NCBI GenBank assembly: GCA_015075555.1
Contig: JABTUD010000002.1
Coordinates: 682,001-746,000 of the forward strand
Direction: 5' to 3'
DNA: 64,000 nucleotides
From: Thermoflexaceae bacterium
GTDB lineage: Bacteria; Chloroflexota; Dehalococcoidia; Tepidiformales; Tepidiformaceae
Both the position numbers and the translations under genes were made by a program. Under the pieces are notes generated by a model. The model saw only the letters and a program-made list of their open reading frames with translations. It did not search any database and had not been told where the DNA came from. This document shows positions 52,792 through 61,796 of this stretch, one piece after another (the stretch's first letter is position 1; each line of letters opens with the position of its first letter).

Positions 52792-53192
52792 AACCGGTGA
52801 AGGTACTGATCGCGATCCTTGGGCTGGACCAGCACGAAGTGGGCGCGGTGGCGATCGCCCGCATCCTTCGGGACGCGGGCATGGAGGTCATCTACGCGGG
52901 GCGCTTCAACCTGCCCGCGGGCGTCGTCAAGACTGCGATCGATGAGGACGTCGACGTAATCGGCATCAGCTGCCATTCGTGGGAGTACCTCTACTACGCC
53001 GATGAGCTGGTGGAACTGCTGGCGAAGGAAGAGGCGGAAATCCCGGTGGTGGTGGGCGGGTCGGTGGTGACGCCCGGTGATGCGCGGATGCTCGCGGAGA
53101 AGGGGATCGCGGCTGCCTTTGGAGCGGGGGCACGGCCCGAGGAGATGGTAGCGGCCATTCGCGGGCTGGCAGCCGGGCGGGCGGCCATCTGA
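52788..53192 (+). CDS. B12-binding small subunit of the acyl-CoA mutase
   Basis: A 134-aa cobalamin-binding domain protein. LDQHEVGAVAIARILRDAGMEVIYAG contains the DxHxxG base-off motif whose His binds cobalt, followed by SCHSWEY and VVVGGSVVTPGD for the nucleotide tail. It is the separate B12 subunit for the large subunit just upstream, an IcmA/IcmB-like split. The ATG overlaps the large-subunit stop (ATGA), ensuring equimolar synthesis. Confidence 0.92.
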   Translation: MKPVKVLIAILGLDQHEVGAVAIARILRDAGMEVIYAGRFNLPAGVVKTAIDEDVDVIGISCHSWEYLYYADELVELLAKEEAEIPVVVGGSVVTPGDARMLAEKGIAAAFGAGARPEEMVAAIRGLAAGRAAI

Positions 53193-53230
53193 GGGCCGGG
53201 CGGCGGGGTGAGCCTAGGACCGTGGTCTGC

Positions 53231-53236
53231 TAGGGT
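53231..53236 (+). promoter_or_regulatory. Candidate -10 element before the CoA-ligase gene
   Basis: TAGGGT in TGCTAGGGTAATTG lies 42 bp before the GTG at 53279. A similar TTAGGGTAAG precedes the SDR gene at 11123. A GGAGAAG ribosome site is present near the start. Confidence 0.35.
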
Positions 53237-53278
53237 AATTGTGTTCCGCGCGAAGAACCTCAGGCTGGAGAAGCGACC

Positions 53279-54715
53279 GTGACCGTTGTGTCGGCGGCTG
53301 TGCCCGCACTTGATTATGTCTTTCATCCCCGATCAATCGCCATTGCTGGCGTCAGCGCCAAGGAGACTCCTGGCTTTGGCGGCGGCGGCTTCCTGCAATC
53401 GCTGCAGGACATCGCCTTTCGCGGGCCCATCTACCTGATCCACCCGACGGCGCCGGCGATCCGGGGGATAAAGTGCTACCCGTCGCTGGCAGAGGTGCCG
53501 GACGACGTTGACTACGTGATCTCGTCGGTTCCGGCCCGCCTGGTGCCGCAGCTCCTTGAGGACTGCATCAAGAAGAACGTGCGCGTTCTCCACCTGTTCA
53601 CAGCCGGGTTCACAGAGACCGGCGACGCGGAGCGGGCGAAGATGGAGCAGGCGGTTGTCGCCCGGGCACGGGAGGCTGGCATCCGCCTGATTGGGCCGAA
53701 TTGCATGGGCCTGTATGTTCCCGCCTCGCGGCTGGCAATGATGCAGGACCAGATTGCTGAGCCCGGCCCGGTGGGGATGGTTTCGCAATCGGGGATGAAC
53801 GCCAGCGAGTTCATCCGCTACGCGCTCCCGCGCGGCGTGCGCTGTTCCAAGGTGATCAGCTTCGGCAACGGGGCCGACCTGAAGGCGGCGGACTTCTTTG
53901 ACTACTTTGCCGACGACCCGGAGACGGAGATCATCGCGGCCTACCTGGAGGGCATCCAGGACGGCCCGCGGCTGGCACGGGCGATGCGAAAGGCGGGGGC
54001 AGCAAAGCCGCTGGTGATACTCAAGAGCGGCCGGACTGAGGCGGGAACGCGGGCCGCGAACTCGCACACGGCCTCACTGGCGGGCTCGCTACAGATTTTC
54101 GATGCCCTCTGCCGCCAGGCGGGGGCTCTTCGCGTCGAGAGCCTCGAAGAGCTCGTCGATACGGCCGTGACATTCCAGTTTGTGAAGCGGCTTGCGGGCC
54201 CGAACATCGTCGTTGTGGGCGGTGGCGGGGGCGCCAGCGTGCTCGCTGCCGACGACCTGGACGCGGCGGGGTTGAAGCTTCCGGCGCTCCTGCCTGATAC
54301 GCAGGAGACCCTGGCGAAGGTCACGGCGGAGGCGGGGACGAGCATCCGGAACCCGATCGATACCACCAGCCTGTGGCTCGAAGGCGGCTTTGAGGCGACG
54401 CTGCGACCCTGCATGGAGGCGCCAAACGCCGATGTGGTGCTGCTGCACACGGCCTTCGGGGTTGGCTTCTCTTCTCGCTTTGGCGATTCGCGCGCCCGGA
54501 TGTATGAGCAGGTTGAGGTGATGACGCGGCTGCAAAAGGAGAGCGGCAAGCCGATCGTGGTCGCCATTCGTCCTTCAACCCAGGTGGACGGGTTCACTCA
54601 GACGCTGGAGTTCCAGGACCTGTGCTGGCGCGCCGGCATCGCGACCTATCCCACGATCGCTCGCGCGGGCGTGGCGCTGGCGAACCTGCTCCGCTGGCAG
54701 GCGATGCACGACTGA
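53279..54715 (+). CDS. NDP-forming acyl-CoA synthetase, alpha-type protein
   Basis: A 478-aa protein of the ADP-forming acetate-CoA ligase/succinyl-CoA synthetase alpha type. The CoA-binding domain starts FHPRSIAIAGVSAKETPGFGG, GPNCMGLYVP and VGMVSQSGMNASEF follow, and NSHTASLAG carries the phosphorylated catalytic His. The ATP-grasp beta domain is absent and no beta gene follows, so the partner must be encoded elsewhere or the protein has another role. The start is GTG (VTVVSAAVPALDYVFHP) with GGAGAAG upstream. The position after the mutase suggests activation of an acid feeding that pathway. Confidence 0.86.
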   Translation: MTVVSAAVPALDYVFHPRSIAIAGVSAKETPGFGGGGFLQSLQDIAFRGPIYLIHPTAPAIRGIKCYPSLAEVPDDVDYVISSVPARLVPQLLEDCIKKNVRVLHLFTAGFTETGDAERAKMEQAVVARAREAGIRLIGPNCMGLYVPASRLAMMQDQIAEPGPVGMVSQSGMNASEFIRYALPRGVRCSKVISFGNGADLKAADFFDYFADDPETEIIAAYLEGIQDGPRLARAMRKAGAAKPLVILKSGRTEAGTRAANSHTASLAGSLQIFDALCRQAGALRVESLEELVDTAVTFQFVKRLAGPNIVVVGGGGGASVLAADDLDAAGLKLPALLPDTQETLAKVTAEAGTSIRNPIDTTSLWLEGGFEATLRPCMEAPNADVVLLHTAFGVGFSSRFGDSRARMYEQVEVMTRLQKESGKPIVVAIRPSTQVDGFTQTLEFQDLCWRAGIATYPTIARAGVALANLLRWQAMHD

Positions 54716-54727
54716 TCGCGTCCGCGC

Positions 54728-56512
54728 TCAGCGGCGGCCGAATTGCCGCTCAATGGCGTCGGCGCCGACGTGGACGAGCGTCGGGCGGCCATGGGGACAG
54801 GTTCGCGGCGATTCCGTGGTGGAAAGATCCTCGATGAGGGCCCTCATCTCCTCCAGGGCCATGGCCGCGCCAGCGCGGACGCTGCTATGGCAGGCGACGG
54901 TTGCCGCCGCCCGGGAGAACGGGTCGCCAATGCGCCGCTCCCCGGCAAGCTGGTCGAGCAGTGCTCGCAGGGCGCTCAGCACATCCGTGCCGCCAACCCG
55001 GGCGGGGATGGCGCGGACCAGGTAGCTCCGTTCCCCGAAAGGCTCCAGGCTCAGCCCCAGCTCGCCAAGATGGCCCGCGTGCTCGACGGCGGTCGCCGCC
55101 TGGAGCGCATCGAGCTCGAGCAGGATCGGCTCAAGGAGGGGCTGCCGTGGAGGATCGTTGGTGGCCGCCCGCCGGGCGACAATACGGTCATAGACGACGC
55201 GCTCATGGGCGGCGTGCTGGTCGATGAGGTACATGCCGTCGGGGCCTTCAGCGACCACATAGGTGAGGCCCATCTGTCCGACGACACGCAGGAGCGGCAG
55301 GACCTCGCGATGCGCGGGCCGCTCGGGCGCCGGAGTCCCGTGCGACCAGTCCATGCGCACCTGCACGGGTTGTGGGCCTCGCAGGGCGGCAACCGCGGGT
55401 GGTTCGAGGCGAGCGCGCAGGCTGGCGATGGGAGGTGTGGCCGCGGCTGGCGCTCCTGGCGCTGGCGGGAAGCCGGGTGGGGCACCCGGGTCGAGCCATG
55501 AGACAGGACGCGCGCCTTCGAAGGCTGCGGATATGGCATGGCGTACAGCACGCGCCACGCCACGTTCGTCGCGGAAGCGGACCTCGGCCTTGGCGGGGTG
55601 GACGTTGACATCGACCTCTTCGTCTTCAAGGTGGATATTGAGGGCGGCTACGGGGTGGCGGCCGGCAGGCAGTTGCCCTTCGTAAGCATCGACAATGGCG
55701 AAGACGAGCGAGCGGCTCTGGACCCAGCGGCGATTGACGAACACGGAGATGGCCGCGCGGTTTCCCCGGTGAACGCCCGGGGGACCGGCCAGGCCGGTCA
55801 CACGCGCGGCAGCCTCATGGTGGTCGACGGAGAGCATGGCGGAGGCGGTGGGAGCGTCGTAGACGGCGGCAAAGGCGTGACGCAGGTCGTCGTCGCCGCT
55901 GGTGGCGAGCACCCGGCGTCCGCCCGAAATGAGCTGGAAGGCGATCTCCGGGTAGGCGAGCGCATAGTGTGAGACCAGCGTAGTGATGGCTCTCGACTCG
56001 GCAGCAGCTGAGCCGAGGAACTTGCGCCGGGCGGGAAGCTGGCCGAAGAGCTCGCGGACGGTGAAGCTGGTGCCGACGGGCGCGGCCCGCGCTGAGCGCC
56101 TCACAACGCGAGCGCCGACGAGGACGGCCTGGACGCCAACCGGCTCATCGGCAGACCGCGAGATGACCTCGACGTCGGCAGCGGCGGCGATAGAGGGAAG
56201 CGCTTCGCCGCGGAATCCGAGGGTGCGGACGTGGCCGAGGTCGGAAAGCACTTCGATCTTGCTGGTGGCGTGGCGTTCGAAGGCGAGCTCGAGGTCACCC
56301 GGGGGGATGCCGCGGCCATCGTCGCTGATGCAGATGAGGGTGACCCCACCGTCTTCGGTTTCGACGGTGATGCGTGTGCTGCCTGCATCGATCGCGTTGT
56401 CGAGCAGCTCGCGCACGACTGAGACCGGGCGCTCGATGACTTCTCCCGCGGCGATGCGCGCGGCCACTTCGGGGAGCAGTACCCGGATGGACGGGGTTTG
56501 GACGCCCGTCAT
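54728..56512 (-). CDS. mutL: DNA mismatch repair protein MutL
   Basis: A 594-aa MutL. The GHKL ATPase motifs are intact: ELLDNAIDAGS, DDGRGI, ATSKI and TLGFRGEALPSI. The C-terminal dimerisation domain has DQHAAHERVVYD at residues 431-442. In nuclease-active MutL this reads DQHAx2Ex4E, and here the final Glu is Asp442. It starts inside the mutS stop (ATGA overlap), so mutS-mutL form one operon. It matches the strand mismatch pathway: MutS finds the mismatch and MutL couples to nicking and excision. Confidence 0.95.
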   Translation of the reverse strand: MTGVQTPSIRVLLPEVAARIAAGEVIERPVSVVRELLDNAIDAGSTRITVETEDGGVTLICISDDGRGIPPGDLELAFERHATSKIEVLSDLGHVRTLGFRGEALPSIAAAADVEVISRSADEPVGVQAVLVGARVVRRSARAAPVGTSFTVRELFGQLPARRKFLGSAAAESRAITTLVSHYALAYPEIAFQLISGGRRVLATSGDDDLRHAFAAVYDAPTASAMLSVDHHEAAARVTGLAGPPGVHRGNRAAISVFVNRRWVQSRSLVFAIVDAYEGQLPAGRHPVAALNIHLEDEEVDVNVHPAKAEVRFRDERGVARAVRHAISAAFEGARPVSWLDPGAPPGFPPAPGAPAAATPPIASLRARLEPPAVAALRGPQPVQVRMDWSHGTPAPERPAHREVLPLLRVVGQMGLTYVVAEGPDGMYLIDQHAAHERVVYDRIVARRAATNDPPRQPLLEPILLELDALQAATAVEHAGHLGELGLSLEPFGERSYLVRAIPARVGGTDVLSALRALLDQLAGERRIGDPFSRAAATVACHSSVRAGAAMALEEMRALIEDLSTTESPRTCPHGRPTLVHVGADAIERQFGRR

Positions 56513-59058
56513 CGCTTCGCCGGGGGCGGCACGAGGGCGCGTAGCTCGTAGAGTTTCTGGATCGCCTCGATGGGCGTTAGTCCATCGACATCGATGCCGG
56601 CGAGCGCTTCTTCAACTTCGGAGGGACCAGCGAGCATGGAGAGCTGGATGACCTCGCCGTTGGGGGCAGGGGACGGCACGTGCCTGCGGTCGCCGCGAAG
56701 GGCCTCGAGCTCGGTGAGCAGGTGGCTGGCGCGGGTGACCACGGCCGCAGGGAGCCCCGCCAGCCGGGCAACGTGGATTCCGTAGGAGCGGTCGCTGGGA
56801 CCGGGAACGATGCGGTGTTCGAAGACCACGTCGGCGCCCTCTTCGTGGACGGCAACGTGGGCATTGCGGACGCGGGGCAGGACATCGGCAAGGGCGGTGA
56901 GCTCGTGGTAATGGGTGGCAAATAGCGTGCGCGCCGCGGCCTCGCGCCGGTTGTGGAGGAACTCGACAACAGCGCGAGCGATCGCCATGCCATCGAAGGT
57001 GCTGGTGCCGCGGCCAACTTCGTCGAGCACGACAAGCGACTGCCGGGTCGCCTGGTGGAGGATCTGGGCTGTTTCGACCATCTCGACCATGAAGGTTGAC
57101 TGCCCGGCGGCAAGGTCATCCTGGGCGCCGATTCGGGTGAAGATGCGGTCGAAGAGGGGCAGATCGGCCTTGGCGGCGGGAACGAAGGAGCCTGCCTGGG
57201 CCATGAGAGCAATGAGGGCGACCTGCCGCAGGAAAGTCGACTTACCGCTCATGTTCGGGCCGGTGAGGATGAGAACCTGGCAATCGTCATCGAGCAGGCA
57301 GTCATTGGGAACAAACCTGCCCGGGCCGAGAGCGGGCTCCACGATGGGGTGACGGCCGGCGACGATTTGCAGGCGCTGGCCATCGTTGAAGGCGGGCCGG
57401 GTGTAGCCGCGGCCGGCGGCGACTTCGCCAAGCGCGAGAACAAGGTCGATGGTAGCGACCGCTTCGGCGAGGCCCTGGAGGGCGTCGAGGCCGGCGGCGA
57501 GCGTTTCCAGGAGCTGGTCAAAGGTTCGCCGTTCGAGCTCGGACAGGCGTTCGCGCGCGCCCATGAGGCGGGACTCATGCTCCTTGAGCTCTTCGGTGAC
57601 GTACCGTTCCGCGCCGACAAGGGTCTGGCGGCGCTGGTAGTGCGCGGGGACGAGCCCGGCATTGGCGGCCGAGACCTCGATGTAGTAGCCGAAGACGCGG
57701 TTGTGGCCGACCTTGAGGGAACGAATGCCAGTCCGTTCGCGCTCCAGACGCTCAAGGCCGAGGAGGAATCCACGAGCATCTCGCGTCAGGGCGCGGAGGG
57801 TATCGATCTCGCCACTGAACCCGGGGTTGATGACGCCCCCTTCGTCGAACGAGGCAGGCGGGTCCGGGTCGAGCGCCGCATCGAGAGCGAGGAGCGGCTC
57901 GGCGGCCGCCGCAAGCCGGGCGGTTGCCCCGGCGATGAGCCCCGGCCGCTCCAGGCGGTTGAGCATCGCGCCGAGGTCGAAGGTCGCGCGCAGGCCCGCA
58001 CGCAGGCCATGGAGGTCACGCGGGCCAGCAGACCGGGCGCCGATCTTGCCAGCGATGCGAGCGATGTCGGGCAGGCCGCGGAGGAGCGCCTGGAGCTGTT
58101 CGCGCTCTATCGGGCGGGCAACGGACCAGGCCACGGCGTCATGCCGGCCGGCCAGGATCGTCGGGTCGCGAAGGGGCCTGGTCAGCCACGAACGCAGCAG
58201 CCGCGTCCCCATTGGCGTCCGGCAGAGATTGAGCACCTGGAAGAGGGAGGACGTTCGCCCGTGCCCCGGGAGGACGTCGAGGTTCCTGAGGGTGCGCTGG
58301 TCGAGCACCAGGGTTGCGCCATCGGTCACCGGACGTACCCGCTGGAGGGCGCCGAGGGCGGCGGGATAGGTTTCGCGCACGTACGACAGGAGGTGGGCGA
58401 GGGCGGCCGCTTCCGCCTCAGAGGCCACAACGGTGGAGCGCGCCTGGTCGCCGAACTGGCGGGCAAGCTCGGCCTCAATCGCCAGGTCCCCGAGGGGCGC
58501 CCGGCGCCTTATCGCCGCGGCCAGGCCGGGCGGCACGTCGGCCTCATCTTCTACGAGCAGTTCGGCCGGGGCGCTGCGCAGGAGCTCGAGTGGGGCTTCC
58601 TGCCCGGAGGCAAGCCGCACCTCGCCTGTGGTGATGTCGGCGAGCGCGACCGCGGCCCCGCCCCGGCGGAGCGCGACCGCGGCCAGGTAGTTGGGGGCAG
58701 CGGCCTCAAGGGAGCTTTCGGAGGTGACCGTGCCGGCGGTGAGGACGCGCACGACTTCGCGCGGGACGAGGCCCTTGACGGTGGCAGGGTCGGCCATCTG
58801 TTCGCAGATGGCGACGCGGTAGCCCCGTGCGACGAGCTTCGCGACGTGAGCATCGATGCTGTGGAAGGGGACCCCGGCGAGGGGCACGCGGAGGTCTTTT
58901 CCCATGGGCTTTGAGGTGAGCGTTATCTGCAGTTCGGCCGCCACCAGCTTCGCGTCATCGTCGAAGGTCTCGTAGAAATCGCCGAGGCGGAAGAAGAGCA
59001 GCGTATCGGGGTGGCGCTGCTTGAGCTCCAGGTACTGGCGGCGAATGGGCGTGGACAC
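56509..59058 (-). CDS. mutS: DNA mismatch recognition protein MutS
   Basis: An 849-aa MutS1. The mismatch-contacting Phe-x-Glu is in RLGDFYETF near the N-terminus. The ATPase domain has Walker A TGPNMSGKSTFLRQ, Walker B VVLDEVGRGTSTFDG and the late ATHYHELT His loop. Length is normal for the bacterial family. The GTG start at 59058 follows a GGCTAGAAT promoter element after only 9 bp, so the transcript may be leaderless. It is co-transcribed with mutL. Confidence 0.96.
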   Translation of the reverse strand: MSTPIRRQYLELKQRHPDTLLFFRLGDFYETFDDDAKLVAAELQITLTSKPMGKDLRVPLAGVPFHSIDAHVAKLVARGYRVAICEQMADPATVKGLVPREVVRVLTAGTVTSESSLEAAAPNYLAAVALRRGGAAVALADITTGEVRLASGQEAPLELLRSAPAELLVEDEADVPPGLAAAIRRRAPLGDLAIEAELARQFGDQARSTVVASEAEAAALAHLLSYVRETYPAALGALQRVRPVTDGATLVLDQRTLRNLDVLPGHGRTSSLFQVLNLCRTPMGTRLLRSWLTRPLRDPTILAGRHDAVAWSVARPIEREQLQALLRGLPDIARIAGKIGARSAGPRDLHGLRAGLRATFDLGAMLNRLERPGLIAGATARLAAAAEPLLALDAALDPDPPASFDEGGVINPGFSGEIDTLRALTRDARGFLLGLERLERERTGIRSLKVGHNRVFGYYIEVSAANAGLVPAHYQRRQTLVGAERYVTEELKEHESRLMGARERLSELERRTFDQLLETLAAGLDALQGLAEAVATIDLVLALGEVAAGRGYTRPAFNDGQRLQIVAGRHPIVEPALGPGRFVPNDCLLDDDCQVLILTGPNMSGKSTFLRQVALIALMAQAGSFVPAAKADLPLFDRIFTRIGAQDDLAAGQSTFMVEMVETAQILHQATRQSLVVLDEVGRGTSTFDGMAIARAVVEFLHNRREAAARTLFATHYHELTALADVLPRVRNAHVAVHEEGADVVFEHRIVPGPSDRSYGIHVARLAGLPAAVVTRASHLLTELEALRGDRRHVPSPAPNGEVIQLSMLAGPSEVEEALAGIDVDGLTPIEAIQKLYELRALVPPPAKR

Positions 59059-59067
59059 GGCAGGGCT

Positions 59068-59073
59068 ATTCTA
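59068..59073 (-). promoter_or_regulatory. -10 element of the mutSL operon, near-leaderless
   Basis: On the minus strand GGCTAGAAT is read, with TAGAAT 9 bp before the GTG of mutS. There is no Shine-Dalgarno sequence in the short interval. It is the best match here to the recurring GGCTAnnnT element. Confidence 0.5.
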
Positions 59074-59109
59074 GCCGCCACGAACGGATGTGCGAGAACT
59101 GCTGCAGCG

Positions 59110-59778
59110 TCACTCCCGGAAGTGCTTCGTCTCCGCCCGGATCTCATCGAGGATTCGTCGTATCTCGACAAGGTCAGTCGGAAGTACGTGCCGCGTCAGC
59201 TGCGCGAGGATCTGCTCGATGTCGGGCTGGTAGGCATCCAGCAATTGGCCAATGTCAAACCAGTAGACCCTGACCCGGTCCATTCTCCCCTGCCGGTAGA
59301 GGGAGGGCAGGGCGTAGAGCTTCATGATGAGGAGCCCCTCGACCGTGGCGCAGGGGATGGTGCGTTTGCCGAAGTGGAGGCTGTCCGCGTGGTGTTTTCT
59401 CACCATCTCGAACAGGCGGTTGCGGGTGAAGAGCGCATCGACCACAACGCCGCGGAAGGTTGCCCGGGCGAAGTCGGCGTTCCTTTCGGTCACGACCAGT
59501 TCGGGGAGCTGGTCGAAGGCGCGCTCCGGGATCAGGAGGTCGATGTCACGCGTGTTTCGTCCACCCACATAGTGGAGAACGGCAAGGCCGCCAACGAGGA
59601 GATAGGGCGTCTTCCGCTCCTCAAGCAGATCGAAGAGAGCTTCGACGGCAGCGGGCAGGGCGGCGTAGTCGAAAGGCTCTTCGGCGAGCGCCTTCAGGTC
59701 GCCGAGGCGCGCGTCGCGGAGGATGTCGGCGATGGGGAGGTCGGGGTAGGCGGGAACCGGCTGCGGATTGCCCTTCAC
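59110..59778 (-). CDS. Nucleotidyltransferase-like protein (AbiEii/DUF6036 type)
   Basis: A 222-aa protein with a minimal nucleotidyltransferase fold. YLLVGGLAVLHYVGGRNTRDIDLLIP shows the GG...TxDIDL metal site, and VVVDALF supplies a later acidic strand. This arrangement resembles AbiEii-type toxins and related DUF6036 proteins. No AbiEi-like antitoxin gene is adjacent, so it may be an orphan, a housekeeping relative or a toxin with an unlinked partner. The GTG start at 59778 lies 6 bp after an extended -10 (TGGTAAAAT), suggesting a leaderless message. Confidence 0.72.
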   Translation of the reverse strand: MKGNPQPVPAYPDLPIADILRDARLGDLKALAEEPFDYAALPAAVEALFDLLEERKTPYLLVGGLAVLHYVGGRNTRDIDLLIPERAFDQLPELVVTERNADFARATFRGVVVDALFTRNRLFEMVRKHHADSLHFGKRTIPCATVEGLLIMKLYALPSLYRQGRMDRVRVYWFDIGQLLDAYQPDIEQILAQLTRHVLPTDLVEIRRILDEIRAETKHFRE

Positions 59779-59784
59779 CGATTC

Positions 59785-59790
59785 ATTTTA
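59785..59790 (-). promoter_or_regulatory. Extended -10 promoter, leaderless start of the nucleotidyltransferase gene
   Basis: On the minus strand TGGTAAAAT is read: a TGn extension and TAAAAT, ending 6 bp before the GTG at 59778. It is the most AT-rich hexamer of the gap at 59779-59903. Confidence 0.5.
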
Positions 59791-59903
59791 CCACGCCCTG
59801 GAGGCCGGACCGGGCTCTCGCGGGTGAGGCAAGTGGCCGGGAAGCAGTGCGACAGTCACCCCTGTGGCGGCTTGAGCGGCGACAAAGGGCAGAGGCCCTT
59901 CGG

Positions 59904-61796
59904 CTAACCCGCGGCCGCCCCCGCCACGACGGGAACGACCGCCCGGTCGCGCAGCTCCATCGCCGCGGGGGCGACCTCGCGGCAGGCGTCGCAGCGGATG
60001 CAGAGGGAATCAACGACGCTGTACTTGCCGCCCTCCTCGGCGATGGCGCCGGTTGGGCATATGTCCTTTGCTTCCGCCAGCTTCGCGTCGCCCTGGGCCT
60101 TCACCCGGTATTCGAAGAGGCCGGGGCAGACGCGGGCGCGGCAGCGCTTCTCTTCAATGTGCTCTACCCATTCGGCGCGGAACTGCTTGAGGGCGGTCTT
60201 CACGGTGGTCATTGCGAACTGGCCGTGGAAGCAGTTGGAATAGACGAGCCAGCGCACCAGGCCTTCGAGGCGTTCGAAGTCGCCGACATGACCTCCACCG
60301 GACTGGATGCGGCGGAGCACCTCGACGGCGCGCTGGGTGCCACCGCGGCAGGTGGTGCAGCGTCCGCAGCTTTCGTCTTCGGCGAAGGAGAGGAAGTAGC
60401 GGCAGAGGTCGACGGTGCAGGCGGAGTCATCGAAGAAGACGATGCCGCCGCCGCCGAGAAAGAGGCCAAGTTCGCGGTAGGGGTCAAGGGTGAGGGTGAG
60501 GTCGAGTCCACTGGCGGCGACTACTCCGGAGAGTGGCCCGCCCGGCTGAAAGCCCTTGATGGGGCGGTCACTGGCGGGACCGCCGGCGTACTGCATGAGG
60601 ACGTCGCGCACCTTTGGGCCGAAGGGAATCTCGACGCAGCAGGGCTGCTTCACGGCGCCAGAGAAGGTGAACATCTTCGTGCCCTTCTCCCGGGCGTCGC
60701 TCACAGAGCTCCACCAGGCCGACCCTTCGCGCATGATGAGTGGGGCGTTGGCGTAGGACTCGACGTTGTTGACGTTGGTGGGCTTGTTCCAGAGGCCCGC
60801 CTGGGCGGGGAATGGAGGCTTGATGCGGGGCATGCCGCGGTAGCCGTCAATTGAGTTGATCAGCCCGGTCTCTTCGCCGCAGACGTAAGCGCCCGCGCCC
60901 TTGAAGACGACCAGGTCGAAATCCTTGCCGGTGCCGAGGATATTCTCGCCGAGGAGGCCCTTCTCCCTGGCCTGGTCGACGGCTATCTGCATGCGCCGCA
61001 CGGCGAGCGGGTATTCGTAACGCACGTAGATGTAGCCCCAGCGGGCGTTGGCGGCGAGGGCGGCGATGAGCATGCCTTCGACGATGAGCTGGGGGTCGCC
61101 TTCCATGAGGACGCGGTTGACCCAGGCGCCGGGGTCGCCTTCGTCGGCATTGCAGACGAGGTAGCGTGGCTCAGCCGTGGCGGTGCGGAGGAAGTCCCAC
61201 TTGCGGCCGGCGGGGAAGCCGCCGCCGGCGCGGCCACCGAGGCCGCTGTCGAGCACTTCCTTGACGATTGCCTCGGGGTCCATCTCCAGGGCGCGGCCGA
61301 ACCCTTCGTAGCCACCATGAGCGAGGTAGTGGGTTATGTTCTCCGGGTCGGTGAGGCCGAGGTTGGCCATGAGACGCCGGACCTGGCCATGCATAAAGGG
61401 ATGTTCGGCGAGAAGGGGGATCTCGGGGGTGGCGTTTCCTTCAACCACGCCCACTGCCAGCGCCGGGAGGTCGCTGCCTTCGACGACCGTCTTTTCGAGC
61501 AGCTCCTCGACGCGGTCGGCGGTCACGTTGGCGTAGAGCACCGTGCGTGTGCCAGCGGCCGTGCGCACGGTGAGGGTGGGCTCGGCCCAGCAGAAGCCCC
61601 ATGAGCCGGTGATAGAGAGGTCTACATCGAGCTTCTTCTTCGCTGCCACGTCCCTGATGGCGGCAATGGTCTGCTCGGCGCCCCGCGCAATGGACGAAGT
61701 GTCGAGCGTGACGGTGATCTTTACGCGGCCGGAGGCCTGCTCGGCGGCCCAGGCCCGCTTTGCTTCATCGATGATTGGCTGGAGGCAGGCGTTCAT
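59904..61796 (-). CDS. nuoF: NuoF-like NADH-binding flavoprotein with Fe-S extensions
   Basis: A 630-aa NADH dehydrogenase 51-kDa-type subunit. An N-terminal thioredoxin-like domain (~1-110) precedes the core with GLGGRAGGGFPAGRKW (NADH/FMN site), CNADEGDPGAW, the SLBB region and the 4Fe-4S site SCGRCTTCRGG. The C-terminus adds a ferredoxin-like segment (DICPTGAIAEE, LCIRCDACREVAP) with Cys enough for one cluster. This long form resembles HndC/HoxF or formate-dehydrogenase diaphorase subunits rather than classical NuoF. It overlaps the NuoE-like stop (ATGA). Catalytic partner subunits are not in the window. Confidence 0.88.
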   Translation of the reverse strand: MNACLQPIIDEAKRAWAAEQASGRVKITVTLDTSSIARGAEQTIAAIRDVAAKKKLDVDLSITGSWGFCWAEPTLTVRTAAGTRTVLYANVTADRVEELLEKTVVEGSDLPALAVGVVEGNATPEIPLLAEHPFMHGQVRRLMANLGLTDPENITHYLAHGGYEGFGRALEMDPEAIVKEVLDSGLGGRAGGGFPAGRKWDFLRTATAEPRYLVCNADEGDPGAWVNRVLMEGDPQLIVEGMLIAALAANARWGYIYVRYEYPLAVRRMQIAVDQAREKGLLGENILGTGKDFDLVVFKGAGAYVCGEETGLINSIDGYRGMPRIKPPFPAQAGLWNKPTNVNNVESYANAPLIMREGSAWWSSVSDAREKGTKMFTFSGAVKQPCCVEIPFGPKVRDVLMQYAGGPASDRPIKGFQPGGPLSGVVAASGLDLTLTLDPYRELGLFLGGGGIVFFDDSACTVDLCRYFLSFAEDESCGRCTTCRGGTQRAVEVLRRIQSGGGHVGDFERLEGLVRWLVYSNCFHGQFAMTTVKTALKQFRAEWVEHIEEKRCRARVCPGLFEYRVKAQGDAKLAEAKDICPTGAIAEEGGKYSVVDSLCIRCDACREVAPAAMELRDRAVVPVVAGAAAG

